From assembly GCF_041222825.1 (NCBI RefSeq), contig NZ_CP139482.1, positions 1,147,001 through 1,211,000 of the forward strand: a DNA stretch of 64,000 bases. Direction: 5' to 3'. Origin of the DNA: Candidatus Thalassolituus haligoni. GTDB taxonomy: Bacteria; Pseudomonadota; Gammaproteobacteria; Pseudomonadales; Oceanobacteraceae. The translations under genes were made by a program, and so were the position numbers. How positions within the stretch are numbered: position 1 is the first letter of the stretch; each line of letters opens with the position of its first letter. Below the pieces are notes generated by a model. It was not told the DNA's origin. It was given only the letters and a program-made list of their open reading frames with translations, and did not search any database. Of the stretch, positions 44,600-53,176 are shown one piece after another.

Positions 44600-44989
44600 A
44601 TGACCAACGAGTTTAAAGCCAAAGCCTGGTTGAAGAGTTCCTGCCCGTTTTGCTTTCGGTTTTTGCTGTTTATCACGGAAGCCGGTTTGCTGGATCAGGT
44701 CGAAGTGGTTCGGGTCGATGCGGATGATGAAGATCAGCTGAATGCTCGTCGGTCTGAGCTTCAGCAACTGACTGGCGAGGTGGCCTCCTTTCCAACCGTC
44801 GAATTGTCTCCGGGTCAGTATCTCAGCGACACCGCTGGTTTGATTCAGCACTTTGCCGCTGCGCACGGCATCAGCCCGGAAAGTCTGCCGACTTTGGCGT
44901 TTTACGATAGTGGTATGTTTCCGACGGCGCTTGCCCGCTTCAGGGAAATTCGCTCCCTGAAAGAGCAGTTGTCAACGCTGTCGGTCTGA
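44600..44989 (+). CDS. Glutaredoxin/GST N-terminal-like protein
   Basis: A 129-residue protein. A CxxC active site is in 'AWLKSSCPFCFRFLLFITEA' (CPFC), followed by 'EVASFPTVELSPGQYLSDTA', the cis-Pro and glutathione-binding part of a thioredoxin fold. It lacks the helical C-terminal domain of full glutathione transferases; the last 45 residues are helical but short. Third of three same-strand redox-linked genes after the permease. Function is probably thiol-disulfide exchange with glutathione. Confidence 0.8.
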   Translation: MTNEFKAKAWLKSSCPFCFRFLLFITEAGLLDQVEVVRVDADDEDQLNARRSELQQLTGEVASFPTVELSPGQYLSDTAGLIQHFAAAHGISPESLPTLAFYDSGMFPTALARFREIRSLKEQLSTLSV

Positions 44990-45013
44990 TATCGACCGCG
45001 CCATTGCGATTCC

Positions 45014-45086
45014 GTAGGCCCGCCTCAGTGCGTGGCTGCTGCTCCGGCTTAGCATCGTTGCGGACAGCCACAGAGGGCGTCCCTAC
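45014..45086 (+). repeat. REP-like hairpin related to the 79-bp array
   Basis: GTAGGCCCGCCTCAGTGCGTGGC at the left is the inverse complement (one mismatch) of the GGCCACGCACGGAGGCGGGC core of the 50318 array, split here for length, and GAGGGCGTCCCTAC closes a hairpin at 45086. It overlaps the end of the hemoglobin gene by a few bases. Confidence 0.65.
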
Positions 45087-45529
45087 GAACCATTGGCGTT
45101 TTTATCGGCGTGGAATTTACACATCAGTCGAATACTTTCGGCCGGTCGTGACAGCTGCTGGATCATGTAGTGGCGAAAATCATCCGGGTAGTTCAGATCC
45201 TGTAACGCCAGATCCATGCAGGTCAGCCAGGCTTGAACGCTGCTTTCATCGGCTGGCAGGTGGGCGTGAGCGACAGGAATACTGATGGCACCCACGTGCT
45301 CGGCATACAGCTTCGGGCCGCCAGTCCAGCCAGACAGAAACCAGGTGAGTTTTTGCCGCGATGAGGTCAGATCGTCTGAGTGCATGGCACGCAGGATTCT
45401 GGCTTCTGGCAGAGTGTCCATCCGTTGATAAAAACGGTCGACCAATGCGGTGATACCTTCCAGACCACCGGCGGCCTGATAAGTGGCGTCGCCTTGTCCA
45501 TACGCGGGAGTATTTGAGGTTGGGCTCAT
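45083..45529 (-). CDS. Group II truncated hemoglobin (TrHbO-like)
   Basis: A 148-residue globin of the short 2-on-2 fold. 'QAAGGLEGITALVDRFYQRM' is the A–B region, 'KLTWFLSGWTGGPKLYAEH' the E-helix segment with the group-II-typical W, and 'HAHLPADESSVQAWLTCMDL' the F–G region with the proximal histidine and conserved Trp. These proteins bind O2 or NO with haem and are linked to oxygen or nitrosative stress. Divergent from the sensor kinase. Confidence 0.92.
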   Translation of the reverse strand: MSPTSNTPAYGQGDATYQAAGGLEGITALVDRFYQRMDTLPEARILRAMHSDDLTSSRQKLTWFLSGWTGGPKLYAEHVGAISIPVAHAHLPADESSVQAWLTCMDLALQDLNYPDDFRHYMIQQLSRPAESIRLMCKFHADKNANGS

Positions 45530-45752
45530 GTCGGTTGCCTTGATCTCGTAAAATAAACCAACGGACTATATCAGCCTACTGTGCAGACTCACTGATCTAT
45601 CGCAGGTTATTTGGGGCACCGCTTGGCCGATGACGGACTGGTATTTGGCCAGTGCGTCGGTTGTATGCGGTGGTGGCGGTGCGCAATTGCAGTCTTCTGG
45701 CGGCGGTTTGGGTATGCTGCGCGCTGACCGTTTGTATATCGACTGCTTACTT

Positions 45753-48700
45753 ATGCCTGCCTCGCAAAAGATTTTCAAAGTTCGCCGCCATTATAATCGC
45801 TGGGTGGCGGATCAGACGCTGGAAGACTTTGCCCTGCGCTTTACCGCTCGCAGCGGTCGGCGTATGTCGATCGAACGGGTGGCACAAACGGCGTTGGGAG
45901 CAACGGCATTTCTGGCACTGGAAGGGCTGGCGGCGGCGGTGACGCTGAACTACGGCTTTACCAATACCGTGTATGCCATGCTGGTGGTGTGTCTGCTGTT
46001 TTTTATCACCGGCGTACCGATTACCTATTATGCCGCCAAGCACGGTCTGGATATCGACTTGCTGACACGCGGTGCCGGATTTGGTTATCTGGGCTCGACG
46101 GTGACGTCGCTGATTTATGCCTCGTTCACTTTTATCTTTTTTGCGATTGAAGCAGTGATTCTCGCCAGCGCCTTGCAGGCGTTACTCGGGGTGCCGCTGG
46201 CGATCGGCTATTTTTTATGTGCAGCGGCGGTAATTCCAATTGTGATGCACGGTATTTCTGCGATCAGTCGTTTTCAGGCGGGCACGCAGTTTATCTGGGT
46301 GTTGTTGCAGTGCCTGGCGTTGGCCGTGGTGATTGTGAATGAATCTGGCCAACTCGCGGCCTGGACGCAGTTTCACGGTCTGGCGGTCGATCAGTTACCA
46401 GACGTTGCTGTACCTGGATCGGGCAACGACGCTGCCGTTCCGGGTGGAGGAGCAGGCAGTTTTAATATTTTGTTGTTTGGTGCTGCTGCATCGGTGTTTT
46501 TTGCGCTGGTACCACAGATTGGCGAACAGGTGGATTACCTGCGGTTTATGCCGCCCAAAACCCCACAAAATGCTCGCCGCTGGTGGTTCTGGCTGATTCT
46601 GGCGGGGCCGGGTTGGGTGTTTATCGGCATTATCAAGATGTTGCTGGGGTCGTTTCTGGCTTATCTGGCCATTACCCAGGGGGTTGCCTACGAATTGGCG
46701 ACCGACCCGACCCATATGTATCAGCGGGTGTTTTTTTATCTGACCCATTCCGACGGGCTGGCGTTGTTGCTGGCGGCAACCATGGTGATTGTGTCGCAGA
46801 TGAAAATAAACGTCACCAATGCGTATGCCGGATCGATCGCCTGGTCGAATTTTTTCTCGCGGCTGACTCACTCTCACCCCGGCCGGGTGGTGTGGCTGGT
46901 ATTTAACGTCACGATTGCGCTGCTGTTGATGGAGCTGGGTATCTATCAGGCGTTGGAAGCAGTGCTGGGGGTGTTCGCGATTGTGGCTGTCAGCTGGCTG
47001 GGATCGTTGGCGGCGGATTTGCTGATCAACAAGCCGCTGGGCCTGAGTCCGGATATCGTAGAGTTCAAACGCGCCCATTTGTACGACATCAACCCGGTGG
47101 GTACTGGCTCCATGTTGCTGGCAACCACGGGTGGTGTGCTCAGTTATCTGGGCATGTTTGGTGAAGTCACGGCCACACTGAGTCACTTTGTCAGCTTGGG
47201 GATCTGCTTTGTTATGGTGCCACTGATTGCCTGGTTCACCGGTGGTCGTTACTACATTGCCCGTACCTCTCCGGAGCTGGATCTGTTGGTGACCGATATT
47301 GCGCCGACCGATTTGTCGCGCTTGCCGGAGGACGTGCGCCATCGCCATGTGCAAACCATTCAGTGTGGTGTTTGCGAAAACCATTTTGAGCAGGAAGATA
47401 TGAGTTTTTGTCCGGCCTACGATTTGCCTATCTGTTCGCTCTGCTGCACGCTGGATGTGCGTTGTATGGACAGCTGCAAGCCGCACGCTCATGTCTCCCG
47501 CCAGCTGGCCTATTTCCTTTCCAAGTTTGTGCCGCCCCGCATCGTACGGGTGGTGAATTCCCGGCTGGGTCACTTTGTCAGTCTGTTATTGATTGTGAAT
47601 CTGCTGATTGCGGTGCTGCTGGCGGTGGTGTATCGACAGATGGCACCAGTAACGGCGACAGAGACTGAGCTGTTGCAACAAACCATGTGGACACTGTTTT
47701 TTACCCTGATGATTGCCTCCGGGGTACTCGCCTGGCTGTTTTTATTGGCCCATGAAAGTCGGCTGGTGGCGCAAAAGGAATCCAACCGCCAGACTCGCAA
47801 ACTCACCGCCGAGATTGAAGCGCACCAGGAAACCGACCAGGCTTTGCAGCAGGCGAAGGAGCTGGCGGAGTCGGCTAATGCCGCCAAAAGCCGCTATCTG
47901 ACCGGTATCAGCCATGAATTACGCACGCCACTGCAATCGGTGATTGGCTATGCCCAACTGCTGGCCAACAAGGGCGATACCCCTGCTGGCCACAAGAATG
48001 GCCTGGCGATTATCCAGCGTAGTGGCCAGTACCTCACTGACCTGATTGACGGCTTGCTGGATATTTCCCGCATTGAAGCAGGCAAGCTGGATCTGTATCG
48101 CTCGCGGGTGGAGCTGCCGGTGTTGATAGCGCAGCTGAATGCCATGTTTGCCATGCAGGCCGAGCAGAAGGGGGTTCGTTTTCACTCCAGTGTGCAGGGC
48201 ACCTTGCCACAATGGACCATGACGGATGAAAAACGTCTGCGGCAGATTCTGATCAATCTGTTATCCAACGCCGTCAAATATACCGTCAGCGGCCAGGTCG
48301 ACTTTGATATTCGCTATCGCAATCAGGTGGCGGAATTTCGCATTCGTGATACCGGACCTGGGATCGATGCTGAATCCCTCAAACGTATTTTTGATCCCTT
48401 TGAACGGGTACGGAATCGCGCCACAGCCAATTTGCCCGGCACCGGGTTGGGGCTGACCATCGTCAAACTGCTCACTGAGATCATGGGAGGGGACCTCAAG
48501 GTAGACAGTACGCCGGGTCAGGGCAGCTGCTTTACTATCGCGCTGATGCTGCCCTGGGTTAATCTTCAGTCCGACCAACAACGTCAGCACGCGGAGTTGC
48601 TGGAGAACAAACGTATCATTGGTTACGAAGGTTTTCAGCGCACGGTGTTTCTGGTGGATGACGATCCAGTACTACGGGGTTTGTTGGCTGATTTGCTGGT

Positions 48701-49349
48701 GCCGCTCGGATTCTTAACGCTGGAAGCCCACGATGGCGAGCACTGCCTGACCATGATGGACGAACTGGAACAGGCTGGTGAGCGGGTACCGGATCTGTTC
48801 CTGATGGATGTGTCCATGCCGGGTATTACTGGCCTTGAAGTCGCCCACCGGTTGCGTACCCGAGGCATATCCGTACCGATCGTCATGCTCTCCGCCGATG
48901 CCCAGGAAGGGGATCGCAGCGAATTCGACCGGGCTATCTATAACGATTACCTGGTCAAGCCTGTGAGTAACAGTCGCCTGCTCAATACCATCGGCACCGT
49001 GCTGGAACTGCACTGGACCTGGCAGAGCGGGGATCCCGACAGCGATAGGACAGGAGCATTGTCAACGCTGTCGACCACGACTGCGGAACGCCAGGCACCA
49101 CGCATCAGTAACACTGCCGCGTTTGGTGTGCTACAACCCCATCCGCAACTGCTGGAACTGCAAGCGTATGCCGAAATGGGCTATCGCAAGGGCGTTGTCC
49201 AGGCACTGGAAATTCTGAAAACCTCTTCAGCCATGACCACTCGTCAGCTGGAGTATTTGCAACAATTGGCAGGCGGATTTCAGCTGCAAGAGCTGGCAGA
49301 ACTGCTGAAAACGGCGTTGGCCGAGACCGATCGGGGAGGTACAACCTGA
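45753..49349 (+). CDS. Hybrid sensor histidine kinase with NCS1-permease-like sensor domain
   Basis: About 1198 residues from ATG 45753 (KIFKVRRHYNRW matches typical starts; the frame is open to 45630). The N-terminal ~500 residues resemble an NCS1 nucleobase permease with about twelve hydrophobic segments ('TRGAGFGYLGSTVTSLIYAS'). Then a cysteine-rich module (IQCGVCENHFEQEDMSFC plus CSLCC and two more Cys), two further helices, a coiled linker, HisKA with His721 (SHELRTPLQSVIGY), HATPase with NLLSNAVKYT, 'DTGPGID', GTGLGL, and a receiver with Asp1019 (LFLMDVSMPG). It ends in a helical segment. Its stop overlaps the next regulator's ATG. Position upstream of urt/ure genes suggests it senses urea or nitrogen; this is inference. 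Confidence 0.88.
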   Translation: MPASQKIFKVRRHYNRWVADQTLEDFALRFTARSGRRMSIERVAQTALGATAFLALEGLAAAVTLNYGFTNTVYAMLVVCLLFFITGVPITYYAAKHGLDIDLLTRGAGFGYLGSTVTSLIYASFTFIFFAIEAVILASALQALLGVPLAIGYFLCAAAVIPIVMHGISAISRFQAGTQFIWVLLQCLALAVVIVNESGQLAAWTQFHGLAVDQLPDVAVPGSGNDAAVPGGGAGSFNILLFGAAASVFFALVPQIGEQVDYLRFMPPKTPQNARRWWFWLILAGPGWVFIGIIKMLLGSFLAYLAITQGVAYELATDPTHMYQRVFFYLTHSDGLALLLAATMVIVSQMKINVTNAYAGSIAWSNFFSRLTHSHPGRVVWLVFNVTIALLLMELGIYQALEAVLGVFAIVAVSWLGSLAADLLINKPLGLSPDIVEFKRAHLYDINPVGTGSMLLATTGGVLSYLGMFGEVTATLSHFVSLGICFVMVPLIAWFTGGRYYIARTSPELDLLVTDIAPTDLSRLPEDVRHRHVQTIQCGVCENHFEQEDMSFCPAYDLPICSLCCTLDVRCMDSCKPHAHVSRQLAYFLSKFVPPRIVRVVNSRLGHFVSLLLIVNLLIAVLLAVVYRQMAPVTATETELLQQTMWTLFFTLMIASGVLAWLFLLAHESRLVAQKESNRQTRKLTAEIEAHQETDQALQQAKELAESANAAKSRYLTGISHELRTPLQSVIGYAQLLANKGDTPAGHKNGLAIIQRSGQYLTDLIDGLLDISRIEAGKLDLYRSRVELPVLIAQLNAMFAMQAEQKGVRFHSSVQGTLPQWTMTDEKRLRQILINLLSNAVKYTVSGQVDFDIRYRNQVAEFRIRDTGPGIDAESLKRIFDPFERVRNRATANLPGTGLGLTIVKLLTEIMGGDLKVDSTPGQGSCFTIALMLPWVNLQSDQQRQHAELLENKRIIGYEGFQRTVFLVDDDPVLRGLLADLLVPLGFLTLEAHDGEHCLTMMDELEQAGERVPDLFLMDVSMPGITGLEVAHRLRTRGISVPIVMLSADAQEGDRSEFDRAIYNDYLVKPVSNSRLLNTIGTVLELHWTWQSGDPDSDRTGALSTLSTTTAERQAPRISNTAAFGVLQPHPQLLELQAYAEMGYRKGVVQALEILKTSSAMTTRQLEYLQQLAGGFQLQELAELLKTALAETDRGGTT

Positions 49350-50284
49350 TGAATCCAACCAGCAACACAACACCAGGCGTGAACATTCCGTCGGACATGG
49401 TTCTGGTGGTGGATGACTCTCCCGACTCCCTCAGCCTGATTAATGATGCGCTGGAAGGGGCCGGTATCGACGTACTGGTCGCCCTCGAAGGTCGACAGGC
49501 ACTGACCATCGCCCGCAAAATGAAGCCCGACATGATCCTGATGGACGCCATCATGCCCAATATGGACGGCTTTGAAGCTTGCCGTTTACTCAAAACCGAC
49601 CCGGAACTGGCCTCCATTCCAGTGATCTTCATGACTGGTCTCACCGACACCAGCGACATCGTCCGTGGGCTTGAAGCCGGTGGCGTCGATTACCTCACCA
49701 AACCGATCAACCCCGATGAGTTACTGGCCCGTATGCGGGTACACCTGACCAACGCCCGGCTCACCAGTAGCGCCCAGTCGGCCCTCGACAGCACTGGCCA
49801 GCATCTGATGACAGTATCGACTCAAGGAGAATTACGCTGGGCGACACCACAAACCTACGCCTTGCTGGCGCGCGCCAGAGTCGATGACCGCAGTCAGAAA
49901 TCCCTGCTGGCACCACAGATTGCGCGCTGGCTGGAACATCACCCCGAATCCGGAAACAGCCTCCGGCTGAACGACCTCGGCTATCCGCTGGCAGTGAAAC
50001 TGATCAACGAACAGAGCAATGGCGAAATGCTGCTGAAGCTGGTCGACGGCCAGCGTCCGACCGGTGCCACCATGCTGCGGGAACACCTCAACCTCACCGA
50101 ACGGGAATCCGAAGTGTTGTACTGGATCGCCAACGGCAAAGCCAACCGCGAAGCCGCCGAAATCCTCAACATGAGCCCGCGCACCGTCAATAAACACCTC
50201 GAACAGATTTTCACCAAACTCGGCGTTGAAAACCGCACTGCCGCCGCAGGCGTCGCGTTGCGGTTACTGGCTGCAGAATCCTGA
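49349..50284 (+). CDS. Response regulator with LuxR-type output domain
   Basis: A 311-residue regulator. The receiver domain holds acidic pair VVDDSPDS, phospho-acceptor Asp66 in MILMDAIMPNMDGFE, Thr in 'VIFMTGLTD' and Lys in 'YLTKPINPDE'. A ~80-residue linker precedes the C-terminal LuxR/FixJ helix-turn-helix 'LTERESEVLYWIANGKANRE' and 'MSPRTVNKHLEQIFTKLGV'. Start ATG overlaps the kinase stop by one base, so the two are translationally coupled partners. The next gene in this direction is urtA, making the urea cluster the likely target. Confidence 0.94.
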   Translation: MNPTSNTTPGVNIPSDMVLVVDDSPDSLSLINDALEGAGIDVLVALEGRQALTIARKMKPDMILMDAIMPNMDGFEACRLLKTDPELASIPVIFMTGLTDTSDIVRGLEAGGVDYLTKPINPDELLARMRVHLTNARLTSSAQSALDSTGQHLMTVSTQGELRWATPQTYALLARARVDDRSQKSLLAPQIARWLEHHPESGNSLRLNDLGYPLAVKLINEQSNGEMLLKLVDGQRPTGATMLREHLNLTERESEVLYWIANGKANREAAEILNMSPRTVNKHLEQIFTKLGVENRTAAAGVALRLLAAES

Positions 50285-50317
50285 CGAGACAACGACCGCG
50301 ACACGGACAAGCCTTAC

Positions 50318-50870
50318 GGCCACGCACGGAGGCGGGCTCTACAGAATCATAATGGCGATGAATGTTGCACCGTGGATACGGACGGACGCCGACAATGGCC
50401 ACGCACGGAGGTGGGCCCTACAGAACGCACTGGCGATGAAATTGCACCGCAGCCCATCGTAGGGACGCCGACAATGGCCACGCACGGAGGCGGGCCCTAC
50501 AGAATCGCAATGGCGATGAATGTTGCACCGTGGATACGGACGGACGCCGACAATGGCCACGCACGGAGGCGGGCCGTACGGAATCGCAATGGCGATGAAT
50601 GTTGCACCGTGGATACGGACGGACGCCGACAATGGCCACGCACGGAGGCGGGCTCTACGGAATCGCAATGGCGATGAATGTTGCACCGTGGATACGGACG
50701 GACGCCGACAATGGCCACGCACGGAGGTGGGCCCTACAGAATCGCAATGGCGATGAATGTTGCACCGTGGATACGGACGGACGCCGACAATGGCCACGCA
50801 CGGAGGCGGGCCCTACAGAATCGCAATGGCGATGAATGTTGCACCGCAGCCCATCGTAGGGACGCCCTCC
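50318..50870 (+). repeat. Seven 79-bp tandem repeats (REP/BIME-like array)
   Basis: The core GGCCACGCACGGAGG starts at 50318, 50397, 50476, 50555, 50634, 50713 and 50792, exactly 79 bp apart. Units differ at a few positions. In the third-unit junction the spacer is GCAGCCCATCGTAGGGACGCC, and the same form recurs after the last unit. GTAGGGACGCC can pair with GGCGGGCCCTAC to form a REP-type hairpin. Apparent ORFs within are repeat artefacts. The array lies at the 3' side of a REP-associated transposase gene. Confidence 0.9.
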
Positions 50871-50898
50871 GTGGCTGTCCGAAACGTCGCAGCCGGGC

Positions 50899-51387
50899 CT
50901 ACGGGACATACAGAGTATCTTCAAGCCATTTGGCGGGGTTGTTCTGAATGTATTCCCGAATACGTAAACGATCGTCTTCATCTCGTATCACGTGATCCCA
51001 AAACCTTGATTGCCATAACCGGCCAGGGAAGGTGGCCCAGCCGTGATGTCGGACACCGGTGATGTATTGTCGGGTAGTGAAGGTTTTATAACGTCTGACA
51101 ATATCCCAAAGTTGATGCGGGCATTGCTCTGACAGGGTCAAAATGCCGTGAATATGATTGGGCATAACCACAAAATCCTGGCTTGTAACCCCGTCAAAAT
51201 ATTCTGGAATATTGCTCCAGCAGGCCGCAAGCATCCGACCTGCCGGATTTATTCTGATGGAATTACCATAGGTGTTGGCGAATAACGCCAAACGGTTTTG
51301 GCTGCAAATCGTGATGAAATAGTCACCAGCAGAGGAATAATCGTGGTGTGGCAGGCGCATGCGTTTACGTGACGGCAGATCAGACAT
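50899..51387 (-). CDS. REP-associated tyrosine transposase (RAYT)
   Basis: A Y1/HUH single-strand nuclease of 162 residues from ATG 51387 (MSDLPSRKRMRLPHHDYS; ATGs at 51390, 51399 and 51417 are alternatives). The opening 'RLPHHDYSSAGDYFITICSQ' is standard for RAYTs. The HUH motif is VVMPNHIHGI, and the catalytic tyrosine lies in RIREYIQNNPAKW, corresponding to Y115 of E. coli TnpA-REP. All three key residues are intact. Family members nick and move their cognate REP hairpins; here 79-bp repeats flank the gene on both sides. Confidence 0.93.
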   Translation of the reverse strand: MSDLPSRKRMRLPHHDYSSAGDYFITICSQNRLALFANTYGNSIRINPAGRMLAACWSNIPEYFDGVTSQDFVVMPNHIHGILTLSEQCPHQLWDIVRRYKTFTTRQYITGVRHHGWATFPGRLWQSRFWDHVIRDEDDRLRIREYIQNNPAKWLEDTLYVP

Positions 51388-51477
51388 CATCGCTTCCATT
51401 AGATAGATGTTTGGCAAATTTAATCACAGATGTGAAATTTGAAAAGGGGAATGCCGCAATATTGTCAATGGAATGGC

Positions 51478-51560
51478 GGTGAATGTTGCACCGTGGATAC
51501 GGACGGACGCCGACAATGGCCACGCACGGAGGCGGGCCCTACGAAATCGAAATGGCGGCG
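51478..51560 (+). repeat. Single 79-bp repeat unit on the other side of the RAYT gene
   Basis: One full unit (core at 51518) follows the RAYT start, identical in layout to the seven-unit array. A half unit (GAATGTTGCTCCATGGATACGGACGG) continues to about 51585. The transposase gene is thus bracketed by its presumed substrate repeats. Confidence 0.9.
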
Positions 51561-51601
51561 AATGTTGCTCCATGGATACGGACGGTGCCGATCCCTACGG
51601 C

Positions 51602-51621
51602 TATACGTCAAATGACGTATA
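51602..51621 (+). promoter_or_regulatory. 9-bp palindrome upstream of urtA
   Basis: TATACGTCA-AA-TGACGTATA is a perfect 18-base palindrome with a 2-bp centre, 130 bp before urtA. It is a good operator candidate, for example for the LuxR-type regulator at 49349. A weak hairpin (CCCCA / TGGGG, about 51637-51656) lies between it and the gene. No convincing -24/-12 promoter was seen. Confidence 0.5.
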
Positions 51622-51751
51622 CCTGTGTGTTAATTACCCCATACCTTGAAGTGGGGCTTTTCCGAATAATCGACTGGCAGATTACAGAAGAGGGGGGGCC
51701 CGTCAGCGGGCGTCACCAGGCCAATAAAAGTAGATTAAAGGAAGCTTCGGT

Positions 51752-53038
51752 ATGACATTCAAAAAGCTGGTTACCGGCGTCGCTCTGGCGGTTGGCGCTA
51801 CCATGGCAAGTTACAGTGCGATTGCGGCTGACACCATCAAGGTGGGTGTGTTGCATTCGTTGTCTGGCACCATGGCGATTTCAGAAACCACTCTGAAAGA
51901 CACGGTTCTGATGATGGTGGAAGAGCAAAACAAGAAAGGCGGTCTGCTGGGCAAGAAGCTGGAAGCAGTGGTGGTTGACCCTGCGTCTAACTGGCCTTTG
52001 TTTGCTGAGAAAACCCGTGAACTGCTGACCAAGGACGACGTTGATGTGATCTTTGGTTGCTGGACGTCTGTTTCCCGTAAATCCGTATTGCCGGTGATTG
52101 AAGAACTGAACGGTCTGATGTTCTATCCGGTTCAGTACGAAGGGGAAGAGTCTTCCAAGAACGTGTTTTACACTGGCGCTGCGCCTAACCAGCAAGCGAT
52201 TCCTGCGGTTGATTATCTGATGAATGATCTGGGCGTTAAACGCTGGGTTCTGGCGGGTACCGACTACGTTTACCCACGTACCACTAACAAGATTCTGGAA
52301 GCTTACCTGAAAGCCAAGGGCGTCAAAGAATCTGACATCATGATTAACTACACGCCGTTCGGTCATTCTGACTGGCAGTCGATTGTTTCTGACATCAAGA
52401 AGTTCGGTAGCAAGGGCAAGAAGACTGCTGTTGTTTCTACCATCAACGGTGATGCCAACGTGCCGTTCTACAAGGAATTGGGTAACCAGGGTATTTCTGC
52501 AGAAGACATTCCAGTGGTTGCTTTCTCTGTCGGTGAAGAAGAATTGTCCGGTATCGATACCAAGCCTCTGGTCGGTCACCTGGCTGCCTGGAACTACTTC
52601 GAAAGCGTGGATACGCCTGAAAACGAAGCCTTCATCAAGAGCTGGAAGAAATTCACGGGTAACGATAAGCGCGTAACCAACGACCCGATGGAAGCAACTT
52701 ATATCGGTTTCCAGATGTGGACTCAGGCGGTTACTAAAGCCGGTACGACCGACGTGAACAAGGTTGAGCAAGCCATGATTGGCCAGCAAGCGCCTAACCT
52801 GACCGGCGGTATGGCGGTTATGAACAAGAACCATCACCTGAGCAAGCCAGTACTGATTGGCGAAATTCAGGACGATGGCCAGTTTGAAGTGGTTTGGGAA
52901 ACGGAAGGTCTGGTCGCGGGTGATGCCTGGTCTGACTTCCTGCCAGGTTCCAAGGATCTGATCGCTGACTGGACTGCTCCAATCAAGTGCGGTAACTACA
53001 ACACCAAAACCAAGACCTGCTCTGGCCAGACGTATTAA
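51752..53038 (+). CDS. urtA: Urea ABC transporter substrate-binding protein
   Basis: A 428-residue periplasmic binding protein of the Leu/Ile/Val (type I) fold. The signal peptide ends near AIAA/DT. 'IKVGVLHSLSGTMAISETTL' and 'VVVDPASNWPLFAEKTRELL' are UrtA hallmarks, as are 'LNGLMFYPVQYEGEESSKNV' and 'GTDYVYPRTTNKI'. It binds urea with high affinity and delivers it to UrtBC. AAGGA precedes the start. First gene of urtABCDE; 138 bp separate it from urtB. Confidence 0.97.
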   Translation: MTFKKLVTGVALAVGATMASYSAIAADTIKVGVLHSLSGTMAISETTLKDTVLMMVEEQNKKGGLLGKKLEAVVVDPASNWPLFAEKTRELLTKDDVDVIFGCWTSVSRKSVLPVIEELNGLMFYPVQYEGEESSKNVFYTGAAPNQQAIPAVDYLMNDLGVKRWVLAGTDYVYPRTTNKILEAYLKAKGVKESDIMINYTPFGHSDWQSIVSDIKKFGSKGKKTAVVSTINGDANVPFYKELGNQGISAEDIPVVAFSVGEEELSGIDTKPLVGHLAAWNYFESVDTPENEAFIKSWKKFTGNDKRVTNDPMEATYIGFQMWTQAVTKAGTTDVNKVEQAMIGQQAPNLTGGMAVMNKNHHLSKPVLIGEIQDDGQFEVVWETEGLVAGDAWSDFLPGSKDLIADWTAPIKCGNYNTKTKTCSGQTY

Positions 53039-53176
53039 GCCGATGCCGGGTTGACCCCAAGGCCCTGCCGCTTCTGGCGGGGCATCTGAATACCTGATTC
53101 CGCCCGCAGACATTCTGATTTTGATGTATTCAGGATGTCTGTTGGTTTTCCTGATCATCAGAAGCGGAGCCTCATT

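Noticed and set aside
46395..47573. 392-codon minus-strand ORF
   Set aside because: His/Gln/Arg-rich shadow of the permease part of the sensor kinase.
50318..50870. Possible CRISPR array
   Set aside because: Units are 79-bp head-to-tail tandem repeats with no unique spacers, and a RAYT rather than cas genes lies alongside.
50372..51062. Several overlapping ORFs on both strands within the 79-bp array
   Set aside because: They are the repeat translated again and again; period 79 is not a multiple of three, so they shift frame and have no family match.
51622..51751. Sigma-54 promoter for urtA
   Set aside because: TGGCAGATTACAG lacks the -12 TGC at the proper distance; no convincing -24/-12 pair was found.
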